Below are positions 42,872 through 51,746 of a stretch of DNA of 64,000 nucleotides, piece by piece. A model generated the notes under the pieces. It ran no database searches, was not told where the DNA came from, and saw only the letters and a program-made list of their open reading frames with translations. The stretch is from Leptospirales bacterium (GTDB lineage: Bacteria; Spirochaetota; Leptospiria; Leptospirales; Leptonemataceae). Numbering within the stretch: the first letter of the stretch is position 1; every line of letters begins with the position of its first letter. The translations under genes and the position numbers were made by a program. Where the stretch lies: assembly GCA_016788865.1 (NCBI GenBank), contig JAEUSB010000081.1:1-64000 (forward strand), in the 5' to 3' direction.

Positions 42872-44164
42872 TCAGTCGAAGCGAATCTTGATCTCACCGC
42901 GCGTAACCGAAACCACGCTCGGCTTTTTTCCGTTTTCAGCAACAGAACGGAAGATCTTTGGGTTCTCTCTGTTCCAGGAAATTGTATCTGCAAGAGCGAA
43001 TGATCTGCCCGGGTACGTTACTTCCCATTCTTGTGAATTGTCTGTTTCGTTGATAGGATTGATTTCCTTCACTCCCGTTTTGATCTTGAGATCATCGCGG
43101 AATCCACCGGCGGCTTTCTGATCGAGGCCGGTGATGTTGAGTACAATAACGTTGTTGCGGGTAAGGTCAGACCAGATGTCGGAAAGTTTGCGATTGATCT
43201 CTTTTGCGATTCCACCCGGTTGCTTTACGTAATCCGTGCCTGACCCGACAGCAAAGCGCTTCACAGACATTTGCGCGGCTGCGAGATCCGTAGTTTGGGC
43301 TCCGCCCACCGGGTTGTTAAACTCGCCGAGCACTTTGCTCTTGCCCCAGAGCGCCAGTAGCGTAATATTCCCTGTTGCTTTGTACGACTTCATGTAAAGC
43401 TTCATACTCTCGTCACTGAGATTGATTGTTGCGTTTGGATTTGCTTCCAGACTTCCAATTACGAGGATGTCCGCTCCTGCTTTCGCAGCGCGCTCCTTAA
43501 TATCTTCCGGAAACTGTTCTGGATTCTTGGCGGCCGCCTCTTCATTGATGCCTGCCAGTGAAATTCCTGAAGAATCAATGACGCTGTAATCTTTACGCAC
43601 AAAGAAGTCTCGAAGCGCAGCTGCTGCAATGGCATTGCGCGAAGAAAATGATTCAACTCGCTTTCCTTGCCCGGCGAGATTGTATTCTTCCCGGATCAAG
43701 ATCATGAGTTTGGGATTGCCCGCGATTTTCTGCATCTGATCGATTTGGTTCTTGAGCTCTGACTGGGATACCTCGTAGCGCACGGTGAGCCTGAGCATCT
43801 TGATCGTGTCCATGTCATACTGGTTCTTTCCCAGAATTTGACCATTCCGACACATACCGTTTGCTTTAGTGAAAATTTCATTTGCTACCGATTGACCATT
43901 GCCAACGCCGGAATAGCTGGCAACCTGAGTTCCAATGCACTTCTCAACTGCAGTTCTACATGCATCTTCTTTGGCCTTGCCTTCAGACGCATCCATGCTG
44001 GTATAAATGGGGGCTTCGCCGTATACAGTTATCTTTCCGTCCAGGCAATCGCCAAAGACGGTCTTGTCATTGTCGTCTCCTCTTGAGGAACCGGATTTAC
44101 AGGTAAGACTGGCTCCAAGGATGCAGGACAGCAGCGCTATCGGAAGGGTTTTTGAGAAAGACAT
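42872..44164 (-). CDS. Lipoprotein with FlgT-like N-terminal domain
   Basis: 430 residues. Lipobox GASLTC, then a domain (about 45-145) with VYGEAPIYTSMDASEGKAKEDAC, AVEKCIG and an MLRLTVRYEVSQSEL strand that resembles the FlgT/CsgG-like N-domain; later the ADILVIGSLEANP and AVGSGTDYV segments. Flagellar-basal-body or outer-membrane lipoproteins share this shape; function here is inferred. ATG at 44164 with CGGAGG five bases upstream. Divergent from the FlgN-like gene. Confidence 0.68.
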   Translation of the reverse strand: MSFSKTLPIALLSCILGASLTCKSGSSRGDDNDKTVFGDCLDGKITVYGEAPIYTSMDASEGKAKEDACRTAVEKCIGTQVASYSGVGNGQSVANEIFTKANGMCRNGQILGKNQYDMDTIKMLRLTVRYEVSQSELKNQIDQMQKIAGNPKLMILIREEYNLAGQGKRVESFSSRNAIAAAALRDFFVRKDYSVIDSSGISLAGINEEAAAKNPEQFPEDIKERAAKAGADILVIGSLEANPNATINLSDESMKLYMKSYKATGNITLLALWGKSKVLGEFNNPVGGAQTTDLAAAQMSVKRFAVGSGTDYVKQPGGIAKEINRKLSDIWSDLTRNNVIVLNITGLDQKAAGGFRDDLKIKTGVKEINPINETDNSQEWEVTYPGRSFALADTISWNRENPKIFRSVAENGKKPSVVSVTRGEIKIRFD

Positions 44165-44265
44165 AAGGCCTCCGCATAGATGGACGAGTTTAATCCAACT
44201 CCGGTCAACAAAAAATCCGCTAAACAATCGGCTCCGGCTGTCGATTCTATGAGGGAGGAAATATC

Positions 44266-44628
44266 ATGGATGACTTAGTTCTTCTGAAGCGTGCTTTGAG
44301 CGTCGAAATTGAAAAGCGCTCGGCCATTTTGTCCGCAGATGGTCGAGAACTGCAGCGGAAGACTCGCGAATCCGAAGATATTCTACGCCAGATGCGTGCA
44401 AGCATGGACGAAAACGGCCGAAAGGATCGACCCGAGCTTAGTCCAGAGGCTCGCAAAATCGCGGAAAGACTGCAGGTTGAAACGGCGGAGAATGATCGCC
44501 TGCTTGAGAACGCCAATCATACTATTCACAAGCTTTTGACAGAAATGACCGAAAGGGATACGGTTTACTCACCCAGAGGTGGAAGATCGGCCAGCACGGG
44601 CGGCGTACTCCTGGATGCCAGCGTCTGA
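44266..44628 (+). CDS. FlgN-like flagellar chaperone candidate
   Basis: 120 residues, mostly helical: two long helices (about 1-38 and 62-95) and a C-terminal TERDTVYSPRGG tail. The helical hairpin and Y-S-P-x-G tail are reminiscent of FlgN, the hook-associated-protein chaperone. Strong Shine-Dalgarno (GGGAGGAAAT). The divergent neighbour has a FlgT-like domain. The evidence is pattern only; no motif is fully diagnostic. Confidence 0.5.
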   Translation: MDDLVLLKRALSVEIEKRSAILSADGRELQRKTRESEDILRQMRASMDENGRKDRPELSPEARKIAERLQVETAENDRLLENANHTIHKLLTEMTERDTVYSPRGGRSASTGGVLLDASV

Positions 44629-44687
44629 TCGCTTTTTTTGATTGGTCTCCAGGCTCTTCGCAGCTTCTCTGCTAATTGAGCCAAACA

Positions 44688-45650
44688 ATGGACGATCAGA
44701 TGCGCATCAAACTCTGGGGCGTCCGGGGATCGCTTCCGACCCCGATGAGTTCCCAGGAATATCAGTCGATCCTGAGTCGGGCCCTTGAAGATGCCAGGAG
44801 GCAGTTTGAGGAAGAGCCGGGGCGTTCGGTGGATCAAATCTTTGCCCAAATCCCTGACCACCTGAAGCATGTAATCGGCGGCGAGACCACGTGTGTTGGC
44901 GTGGATTACAAGCAAACGGCATTGCTCATTGATCTCGGCACAGGCTCACGCAAAGCCGGGGAGGCCCTGGCAAAGCGTGCTGACCTTAAAGACATTCACA
45001 TTCTCATTACCCATACGCACTGGGACCACATCCAGGGATTTCCCTTTTTTGCGCCGGCAATGAATCCCGAAATGACTTTGCATTTTTACTCTTGTGTACC
45101 CGATTTGCAGACTCGATTGATACGCCAGCAACACCCGGACCACCACAACATTCGTTTCGAAGACCTGCCGTGTCGAACTCGGTTTACAACTGTCAAAGAG
45201 GGAGAGCCGTTTCAGGTAGGTGAATTAAAGATTAGCGCACAGCCCCTGATCCATCCCGGTGGTTCCACCTCGTATCGTATGGAGAAAGGGAATCAGAAGT
45301 TTGTTTTCGCGACGGACACTGAGTTCTACGGACCCGAGCTTTCCATGCTCGTTAAGAAATATGATGAGTTCTTCCACAAGTCAGACCTGCTGATCATCGA
45401 TGCCCAATATTCTTTGCCGGAAGCAGAATTGAAGCGAGGATGGGGACACACGGCCATGACGATAGCCGTTGACTGTGCAATGCACTGGGACATTGGCCGC
45501 CTGGGACTTACGCACCACGAACCGTCTCATTCTGATGACACTGTGCGGGAACTTTTCGCGCGCGCAAAAGAGTATTTAGAAGCAAACAATCCGCATCAGC
45601 ATCCTATGGAACTCTACCTGGCACGCGAAGGCGATGAGTATCTTCTCTAG
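44688..45650 (+). CDS. Metallo-beta-lactamase-fold hydrolase
   Basis: 320 residues. The metal motif H109-T-H111-W-D113-H114 is intact and followed by GFPFF; further His are in LIHPGGSTSYRM, the Asp in VFATDTEFYG and the final His in GLTHHEPSHSD. The N-terminus MRIKLWGVRGSLPTP places it with phosphodiesterase-like MBL proteins. Cytoplasmic. ATG at 44688 is preferred (44700 possible). Substrate unknown. Confidence 0.87.
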   Translation: MDDQMRIKLWGVRGSLPTPMSSQEYQSILSRALEDARRQFEEEPGRSVDQIFAQIPDHLKHVIGGETTCVGVDYKQTALLIDLGTGSRKAGEALAKRADLKDIHILITHTHWDHIQGFPFFAPAMNPEMTLHFYSCVPDLQTRLIRQQHPDHHNIRFEDLPCRTRFTTVKEGEPFQVGELKISAQPLIHPGGSTSYRMEKGNQKFVFATDTEFYGPELSMLVKKYDEFFHKSDLLIIDAQYSLPEAELKRGWGHTAMTIAVDCAMHWDIGRLGLTHHEPSHSDDTVRELFARAKEYLEANNPHQHPMELYLAREGDEYLL

Positions 45651-45699
45651 CGAAGCACCTAGTTTCGAACCACCCTGGCTCGGGCCAGTTCAACCGTAA

Positions 45700-48108
45700 T
45701 CAGCGCTCGTAAAACTTACCGTTCCGATATTGAGCGTTCTTGATGTATTGGAGAAACTGTGATCGCGCACGTTCACGTTCAAGGTACGGAGCCTGGTGAT
45801 TGAAGCGTACAGAAAACGCCGTTGATTCATTGATCTGACGCTGCAGATCTTCAAGCCGCACTCCCAACGCTTCACGGGAATTGCGAATGAGATCCAGAAA
45901 ATCGTTGGATTCTTCATCAGGCTTCATTCGACTTAAGCTACGTTGAATTTGATCCGCCCCATCCAGAGCCAATACAATCCCATCTCGATTCCCGGCTTGA
46001 ATCAAGGCTTCCACCACGTTGTTGGCATGGCGCTCCACCAGGTTTTCCCTGGCCATTTCGAAAAACTCTTCGCGATACCTGGGAACGCAGGCAGCCAGGA
46101 GAGCCTTGTCATGGTCGCTCAAACTCGAAGCAGTGCGCACCAGTGCGAGCATAGCCGGAGCTTCGTCCTCTTGCCACGCCGGCCTTGCGTGCAGCATTTT
46201 CATGTAGTTCACAATGTGTTCGTGCGTTCCCTCCTCATTCCAGGCTGCCAGAGTGGAAAGAGTATTGCCGTTGAACTGTTTTTGCTTCAATCTCGCAAGA
46301 AGCAGAGGGATCGCAGCTCTGTGATTCTTCTTCCAGAGGGTCAAAGCCAGGTAGTCATTGGTCGGCAATTTCTCTTTGAAGTAGATGACTTGCTCGTCTG
46401 TTAATGGAGCATCTCCCAGCAAGATCGCCTCGTTAAAGCTAATCGAGCCTGAATCCCTGGAGCGAATAACGCCAAAATTCTTGGGAACAAGAGGAAAAGC
46501 GGCCTGGGCCTCTGGATCAGTGGGGCTATAGGAAGCTACACGAGAGTAATAAGCCAGGATCCTGGTGAGCTTTAGATCGTCGGAATCCTCTGCTTCTATG
46601 AAGATATCGTGAAATCGATCATAGAAGCGACGCTTCGACCGATGCACATCACGCTTCACCGGAATACCGTTCAATACGAAAAGTCCTATTGGATCAAAGA
46701 CTGGCAGTACATTGCCCGCGGGAAGGATCGACATACGTGTCGAAATATTGGTCTTAGTCACAAGCGCTTTAGCCTGTTCAAAGGACAGATACGGATTGTG
46801 CGAACGGATTAGAGCCAGAATGCCAGTCACATACGGAGCACTGAATGAGGTCCCTGATGAAGCGACCAGGGTCCCGCCAGGAAGTAGGGTTGGCACTCCA
46901 ACGCCGGGTGCGTAAGTCGAAACGGTGCTTCCAAAATTTGAAAAAGATGCGCGGCGATCTTCAGAGTCAATCGCACCAACCGAGATGACATAGGGGTGTG
47001 ATGCAATCGGTTCATTGTCAGCTGAATCAGCGCTGTTACCTGCCGCGACAACGATCCATACGTTCAACTTCCTTGCCATTTCGAACGGACCATTGTAAAT
47101 CTCGCGAACAGCTTTGCTTTCTCGCTGAATCGTCCGTAACACATTTTCGCGCGACTCTGAGGGCGCCCCGCGAAGGGCCCGAGCGTAGTCAGTGCCCAGG
47201 CTTACATTGATGATTTGTGCCTTGAAAGCCATGGCACGCGCCAACCCCTCAAGAATGGTCAGGTCATTGGTGTATAGCTCCTCCTCAACTTTGTGAAATC
47301 CGATTACCTGGACCGGCATGATCTGTGCGCCCGGTGCAATTCCAGTGGAAATTCCGTTCATTTCTCCCGCAGAAGCTACACTGGCCACGCGCGTTCCATG
47401 ATCCACGACGCGAAGCACGTCACCACCGCGCTTTGTTTCTCCATCCTCGAACCGCGAAGACCGGGTCAATACAGAGTACGGGGACGTTATGCGATTTCCC
47501 CAGGCGGGCAATGAAATATCGAGTCCGGTATCGAGGACGGCCAACACAACACCCGAGCCATTTGTCCTCTTCCAAACATCTTCGAGACCATATCGTGCAA
47601 TATGCCACGCTGCTCCCTTCTGAGGATTAGCCTGCCCTTTGCGCACATAATGCGGATGAATCTGTTCGACAGATGGAAGGACGCGGATCTTAGACAGCGC
47701 ACCGCCTTCCGTATCTTCCAGGGCCTGGAGTTGGACAAGGCGAAACGTTGGAACGTAGCCTGTAAGGCTGGCGCTTATCTTTGCTTCCTTGAGTTCCGCT
47801 AAAAGATCGTCCGGGTTCTGACCTGTTTTCAGCAAAACGATGTACTCATCCTTTGCAACGTACGATCCGCTTTCTGCGTCGCGAATCACCCGACTCACTG
47901 GAGTTGGTTGCACAAGTCCAGGTCGATACTGCACGCGCGGATCAATGCTTTCCGGATCAACCTTAACACTTCCAATTTCATCGCTGAATGTCTGCTTGTA
48001 CGGAGCGGGTACTCTTGAGTATGTTGAGAAGCAACTCCAGAGTATCAAAGAAAACAGGATTGGTATGAACAGAACTCGGGTATGGCCCGGTCTCGTTGAA
48101 AGACGCAT
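45700..48108 (-). CDS. Subtilisin-like serine protease lipoprotein
   Basis: 802 residues. N-terminal lipobox LILWSC (Cys 26), a propeptide-like region (about 80-155, EYIVLLKTGQNPDDLL), then the S8 peptidase domain with triad D193 (VLDTGLD), H237 (DHGTRVASV), N358 (AAGNS) and S421 (SGTSFSAPYV). A helical C-terminal region of about 320 residues, perhaps HEAT-like, follows. Surface- or periplasm-facing processing protease is likely. ATG at 48108 gives the lipobox start. Confidence 0.9.
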   Translation of the reverse strand: MRLSTRPGHTRVLFIPILFSLILWSCFSTYSRVPAPYKQTFSDEIGSVKVDPESIDPRVQYRPGLVQPTPVSRVIRDAESGSYVAKDEYIVLLKTGQNPDDLLAELKEAKISASLTGYVPTFRLVQLQALEDTEGGALSKIRVLPSVEQIHPHYVRKGQANPQKGAAWHIARYGLEDVWKRTNGSGVVLAVLDTGLDISLPAWGNRITSPYSVLTRSSRFEDGETKRGGDVLRVVDHGTRVASVASAGEMNGISTGIAPGAQIMPVQVIGFHKVEEELYTNDLTILEGLARAMAFKAQIINVSLGTDYARALRGAPSESRENVLRTIQRESKAVREIYNGPFEMARKLNVWIVVAAGNSADSADNEPIASHPYVISVGAIDSEDRRASFSNFGSTVSTYAPGVGVPTLLPGGTLVASSGTSFSAPYVTGILALIRSHNPYLSFEQAKALVTKTNISTRMSILPAGNVLPVFDPIGLFVLNGIPVKRDVHRSKRRFYDRFHDIFIEAEDSDDLKLTRILAYYSRVASYSPTDPEAQAAFPLVPKNFGVIRSRDSGSISFNEAILLGDAPLTDEQVIYFKEKLPTNDYLALTLWKKNHRAAIPLLLARLKQKQFNGNTLSTLAAWNEEGTHEHIVNYMKMLHARPAWQEDEAPAMLALVRTASSLSDHDKALLAACVPRYREEFFEMARENLVERHANNVVEALIQAGNRDGIVLALDGADQIQRSLSRMKPDEESNDFLDLIRNSREALGVRLEDLQRQINESTAFSVRFNHQAPYLERERARSQFLQYIKNAQYRNGKFYER

Positions 48109-48231
48109 AATCCATTGGACGAAGAAGTTCAGCGGGAGTTCTGCTGAATGTTGGCGTCGCTTATGGGTCAAGGTTAAGAATTTTTTGCCCCGCTTCGCAT
48201 CGGTTCGCGCTGAGCCTGCGTGCCAGAGCAT

Positions 48232-48258
48232 AAAAAAAGCCGCCCGTGAGGGCGGCTT
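48232..48258 (-). terminator. Rho-independent terminator of the ompL1-type gene
   Basis: A 9-bp stem AAGCCGCCC / GGGCGGCTT with a 4-nt loop (48237-48258) is followed in the minus direction by a T-tract (48232-48236 and further). It lies 25 bases past the stop of the porin gene, an excellent intrinsic terminator. Confidence 0.92.
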
Positions 48259-48282
48259 ATCGCATTCAAACGTAAGTTTGAA

Positions 48283-49230
48283 TTACATAGCCATCTTGTA
48301 TCCGAAAGTGTAAACAGTTCCGGACAGGTTTTGTGGATAAGAAACGACTGGAGCAAACGCTGCGATTGCACCTTCAGTGTACGCATGCGGCTGTCCGCCT
48401 GAAATGATATGTTCGAATTCGAAGAACAGCTTATCGCCACTGGCGAGTTTCTTCTCAACACCAATCAGGAAGTTGAAACCGATTCCAGATGCACGGAACG
48501 CGATTCTGTCGTATACTACACCGCGATGCGTAGCAACACCAGTTGTTGCATCAACAGTAGAGTAAACGCCGGAGCCGCCACGGATCAACGTTGGAGACTG
48601 AGGTGCGTTGTTCAACGCGTTTGCAATTGAACCCATGTTGCTTCCTTCGAGGCTAAATCCTCCACGGAACCAGTTAATACCACCACCAGCGTAAACAGAA
48701 GAAGTCTCTCCAACGCTAGTTTTGAAACCGTAGTACAAAGGTACTACGAGGGACTGGTAACCGAAATTGAGGTTATACCATTCAACTCCACCAGTTGAAA
48801 TCTTGGTGTGTCCACCTTTGATTTTTTTGGTGTAATTCACGCCGCCGCGAACGAAAGTGTTGTCCCAGTTCTTCTCATAGAAGACTTTAAGTGCAGCACC
48901 AACCATCGGTCCACCATTACTGTTGTCGATGTTAGTCCAGCCACCGCTGATTTTTTCAAGTGCAATGTACTTGTTTTCAGGTTCAATGAGCTTTTGTCTT
49001 ACAGGAATACCTGTAACGGTACAAAAGCCACCGTTTGTTTGATAGGTCGAAGTCGTACAATCACCGGCTGGTGATGTTGGTGAATCGAGACCGTCTACAG
49101 TAATGGTTTTGCCAAGGCCTGCCAGATCAAACTGGAGCCCGAGACCAAAACCTAGATAAGCGCCTTCTGCTTGTGCCGTTGTGAATGCGACGGCGAACAG
49201 GCCGAGGGCCATTAACTTCGCATGTTTCAT
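48283..49230 (-). CDS. OmpL1-like outer-membrane porin
   Basis: 315 residues with signal peptide (AFTTAQA), then alternating beta strands of a barrel ending in an aromatic/hydrophobic strand (TVYTFGYKMAM). Key features shared with Leptospira OmpL1: LGFGLGLQFDLAGLGKTITV near the start, PENKYIALEKISGGW, GGPMVGAALKVFYE, VYAGGGINWF and SGIGFNFLIG near the C-terminus. OmpL1 is a surface porin and adhesin of Leptospira; adhesion here is inference. A very strong RBS (AGGAGATACAA) precedes the ATG, and a strong terminator follows, indicating high expression. Confidence 0.88.
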   Translation of the reverse strand: MKHAKLMALGLFAVAFTTAQAEGAYLGFGLGLQFDLAGLGKTITVDGLDSPTSPAGDCTTSTYQTNGGFCTVTGIPVRQKLIEPENKYIALEKISGGWTNIDNSNGGPMVGAALKVFYEKNWDNTFVRGGVNYTKKIKGGHTKISTGGVEWYNLNFGYQSLVVPLYYGFKTSVGETSSVYAGGGINWFRGGFSLEGSNMGSIANALNNAPQSPTLIRGGSGVYSTVDATTGVATHRGVVYDRIAFRASGIGFNFLIGVEKKLASGDKLFFEFEHIISGGQPHAYTEGAIAAFAPVVSYPQNLSGTVYTFGYKMAM

Positions 49231-49300
49231 TTGTATCTCCTAAAATCTATGTGGGATGGAAACTTCCCTCCCCCCCATCCGCCGAGACGGACAGACTGGA

Positions 49301-49327
49301 AGTTTAGGCCAAAATGGCCCGTGTCAA
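49301..49327 (-). promoter_or_regulatory. Candidate promoter of the porin gene with internal inverted repeat
   Basis: On the minus strand a perfect -35 TTGACA (49327-49322) and TAAACT (49306-49301) are 15 bases apart, a little short. The spacer contains the inverted repeat GGCCA-n3-TGGCC (49307-49319 region), a possible operator. The remaining 49231-49423 spacer shows no gene. Confidence 0.35.
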
Positions 49328-49423
49328 ACAAAAAAAAGCGAACCGGAAGCCGGAAAACAGGGTCCTCCCCTCGTCTAATGGCTTGCGCGGGCGGCGCCGC
49401 GGGGTAACGTCATCCGCGATAGC

Positions 49424-49825
49424 TCAGGCGTCCAGAGCCTCATTGGCCAGCCTGTCGGCTTCCTTGTTCTCTTCGCGGCGCACATGCTTGATCTGCCATT
49501 TTAGCGGTCCGAGCAGGCTCAGTGCCTCGGCATGGAGTGGCTTTAAGCCCTCGTGTTTGACCTTGTATTGCCCGAGCATTTGCCGCACGACCAGCTCAGA
49601 ATCCATGCGAATTTCCACGGTTTTCGCCCCCAGGGCCTGAAGGCCCCTGACCCCCTCTATCAAAGCCCGATATTCTGCCTGATTGTTTGTTCCAACTCCG
49701 ATTGTCTTTGAGACTATGAGAACTGGATCGGTTTCACCGTGCCGATACGCTATGGCCCCAATGGACGAGGGCCCTGGATTACCTCGGCAGGCACCATCGC
49801 AATAAATCAGGAACTCGGAAGACAC
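49424..49825 (-). CDS. Ribonuclease H (RNase HI-like)
   Basis: 133 residues, no signal. All catalytic acids are visible: D10 (YCDGACRGNPGP), E51 (NNQAEYRAL), D75 (RMDSELVV) and D124 (RREENKEADRLAN). Removes RNA from RNA-DNA hybrids in replication and repair. The start is GTG. Shorter than E. coli RNase HI and lacking the basic protrusion, as in many compact homologues. Confidence 0.92.
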   Translation of the reverse strand: MSSEFLIYCDGACRGNPGPSSIGAIAYRHGETDPVLIVSKTIGVGTNNQAEYRALIEGVRGLQALGAKTVEIRMDSELVVRQMLGQYKVKHEGLKPLHAEALSLLGPLKWQIKHVRREENKEADRLANEALDA

Positions 49826-49871
49826 GGGTCAGATTGAACATTCGCGGGGCAACGGCAAGGAAAAGTCTTGA

Positions 49872-51017
49872 ATGGAACACGGGCACCTCGGGAACTTACG
49901 CATGCAGACGAGCGCACCCGGTCGGATTTGTTTGTTCGGCGAACACCAGGACTATCTGGGGCTACCAGTCATTGCCATGGCTGTCAATCTGCGATTTCAC
50001 ATTGAATTTACTCAGACCAGCCGCCGGGACATTTTGATCCGGAAGCCAGACCTGGGGCCGGACGCAATGTCCGTCGTCGATCTATTCGCAGAGAAGCCCG
50101 CTGGTCCAGATGATTTCTGCTGGGGAATAGCCCGCACTCTGATTGAAGATGGATTCGACTTCCCGTTTGGCGGCGAAGCAACGTTCAAATCACGGATTCC
50201 ATTGCGCGCAGGTTGCTCCTCATCTTCTGCGATGAGTGCCGCCTGGATGCGACTGTTGTTGGAAATCGGAACTCATCCAGACAAGGAGAAATTGATTCGC
50301 GCACCAGAGGAAGTCGCCTACCTCGTTTACAAAGGAGAAAAGGAAAAGTTTCACGGGGCAGGCGGGATGATGGACCAGTACGCCTGCTATCTTGGTGGGC
50401 TCATCCATGTTTTCCCGGAGAACGCGGCGTCCGGGACAACGATTGGATCGCTCTATGGTGTGGAAAAGTTACCCCTCAACCTGGAGGGAATTGTGCTGAT
50501 CGATTCAGGCGAACCCAAGGACACGCAGGGAGTACTGAGTTCCGTGAGCCAACGGGCGAGAAATGCCGTGGCACAGGCGGCTATGGATATGCCAGGATTT
50601 GATCTCGTCACAAGCACTGTCGATGAAGTTGAATCGAACATCAGTCCAACCATGAAACAAAAAGAACACTGGAAGATTACAGTTGATCACCTGAAGAATC
50701 GAGACCTCTGTCGAGAGGGCCTCAAGATTTTTCGAACCGGCCAGGGTATCGAACAGCTTGGTGCTATGCTCGATGAGGAACACCGAATCCTTGCCGAGAC
50801 CCTTGGTATCTCTACTCCGCGAATTAATTGGATATTGGACCTCGCAAGAAAGTCCGGAGCAACCGGCGGAAAGATCAACGGATCGGGCGGTGGTGGGACT
50901 TGCTTTTGCTATGCACCCGATCCTGACGCCCGCCGTGGCCTACTCGAAGCCTTTTCCAGGAACGGCATTCGGCATTTTGAAGTCACTTCCGATGTCGGAG
51001 CGCGTCGCGAAGATTAG
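49872..51017 (+). CDS. GHMP kinase (galactokinase-like)
   Basis: 381 residues. Signature segments: GRICLFGEHQDYLGLPVIA (sugar-binding motif 1), PLRAGCSSSSAM (motif 2, ATP phosphate loop), and KINGSGGGGTCFC (motif 3) near the C-terminus. The GEHxDY part resembles galactokinases, but no sugar-specific residue set is certain; mevalonate- or heptose-type kinases are alternatives. ATG at 49872 with AAGGA upstream; ATG at 49902 is possible. Cytoplasmic. Confidence 0.8.
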   Translation: MEHGHLGNLRMQTSAPGRICLFGEHQDYLGLPVIAMAVNLRFHIEFTQTSRRDILIRKPDLGPDAMSVVDLFAEKPAGPDDFCWGIARTLIEDGFDFPFGGEATFKSRIPLRAGCSSSSAMSAAWMRLLLEIGTHPDKEKLIRAPEEVAYLVYKGEKEKFHGAGGMMDQYACYLGGLIHVFPENAASGTTIGSLYGVEKLPLNLEGIVLIDSGEPKDTQGVLSSVSQRARNAVAQAAMDMPGFDLVTSTVDEVESNISPTMKQKEHWKITVDHLKNRDLCREGLKIFRTGQGIEQLGAMLDEEHRILAETLGISTPRINWILDLARKSGATGGKINGSGGGGTCFCYAPDPDARRGLLEAFSRNGIRHFEVTSDVGARRED

Positions 51018-51037
51018 CCAGTTGAGTACGCGGCTAA

Positions 51038-51721
51038 TCAACGCATGAGATAGTTCGCCATTCGTTTCAAAACTCCCTCAGGGATTTCGTGCGCTCCCTG
51101 GAAGGAGACAAACTCACCCGAAAGCCCGGCCTCGCGAAGCAGTCCCTCCAGGCGTTTTGCATTTTCAAATGGCAGCACCGGATCATACATTCCGTGGGAC
51201 TGAAAAAATTGAAAACCCGCTTTAGCAGCGGCCAATGTTTTCCAGTCGTTCTCACAAATCAGTGTACCCGAAAGAATGATTAGTCCCGCAAATAACTCGG
51301 TTGAACGCAGAAATAGATCCGTGGCCATCATTGCCCCCTGACTAAATCCACCGATTGAAATCCGTTCCCGCGGAAATGGCAAAGCCTCAATAAGCCCTTC
51401 GAGTTTCTCGCGGGCTGAGGCCAACCCCGGGGGAACCACTTGCGAGTACGTTACCTTCTGACCACTGGCGACCAGGCGCGCGAGCTCTTCGGCGACGAGA
51501 GGGAACCACGCGCGTCCAGACATTCCGGGGCCTATTGCAAATTCGAGCGGCGCCTGCGGGAAAATCCAGGTAGTGTTGGGCCTTGCTTTTACATGAGCAG
51601 AGAGGGGAGCCAGATCAAACGCATTAGCCCCAAAGCCATGGCAAAGGACAATGCATGTGTCACCAGAACCCTGAACCCGCACTGCTTCAAGCTCGGCTAT
51701 TCTTGTTAATTCCGGATTCAT
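51038..51721 (-). CDS. Phospholipase/carboxylesterase-family alpha/beta hydrolase
   Basis: 227 residues. The fold is the carboxylesterase/lysophospholipase type: VLCHGFGANAFDL, nucleophile S127 in GGFSQGAMM, acid in YDPVLPF near 180 and His in GAHEIP near 210. The family cleaves acyl esters of lysophospholipids or small esters. Its start codon forms the CATG shared with the opposite-strand frame at 51720, so the intergenic region is nearly nil. Confidence 0.88.
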   Translation of the reverse strand: MNPELTRIAELEAVRVQGSGDTCIVLCHGFGANAFDLAPLSAHVKARPNTTWIFPQAPLEFAIGPGMSGRAWFPLVAEELARLVASGQKVTYSQVVPPGLASAREKLEGLIEALPFPRERISIGGFSQGAMMATDLFLRSTELFAGLIILSGTLICENDWKTLAAAKAGFQFFQSHGMYDPVLPFENAKRLEGLLREAGLSGEFVSFQGAHEIPEGVLKRMANYLMR

Positions 51722-51746
51722 GGCACACGATCCAGAAATGCCAGGA

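Noticed and set aside
44629-44660. Possible terminator (AGCG...CGCT then T7) after the FlgN-like gene
   Set aside because: The stem is only about four base pairs, too weak to call.
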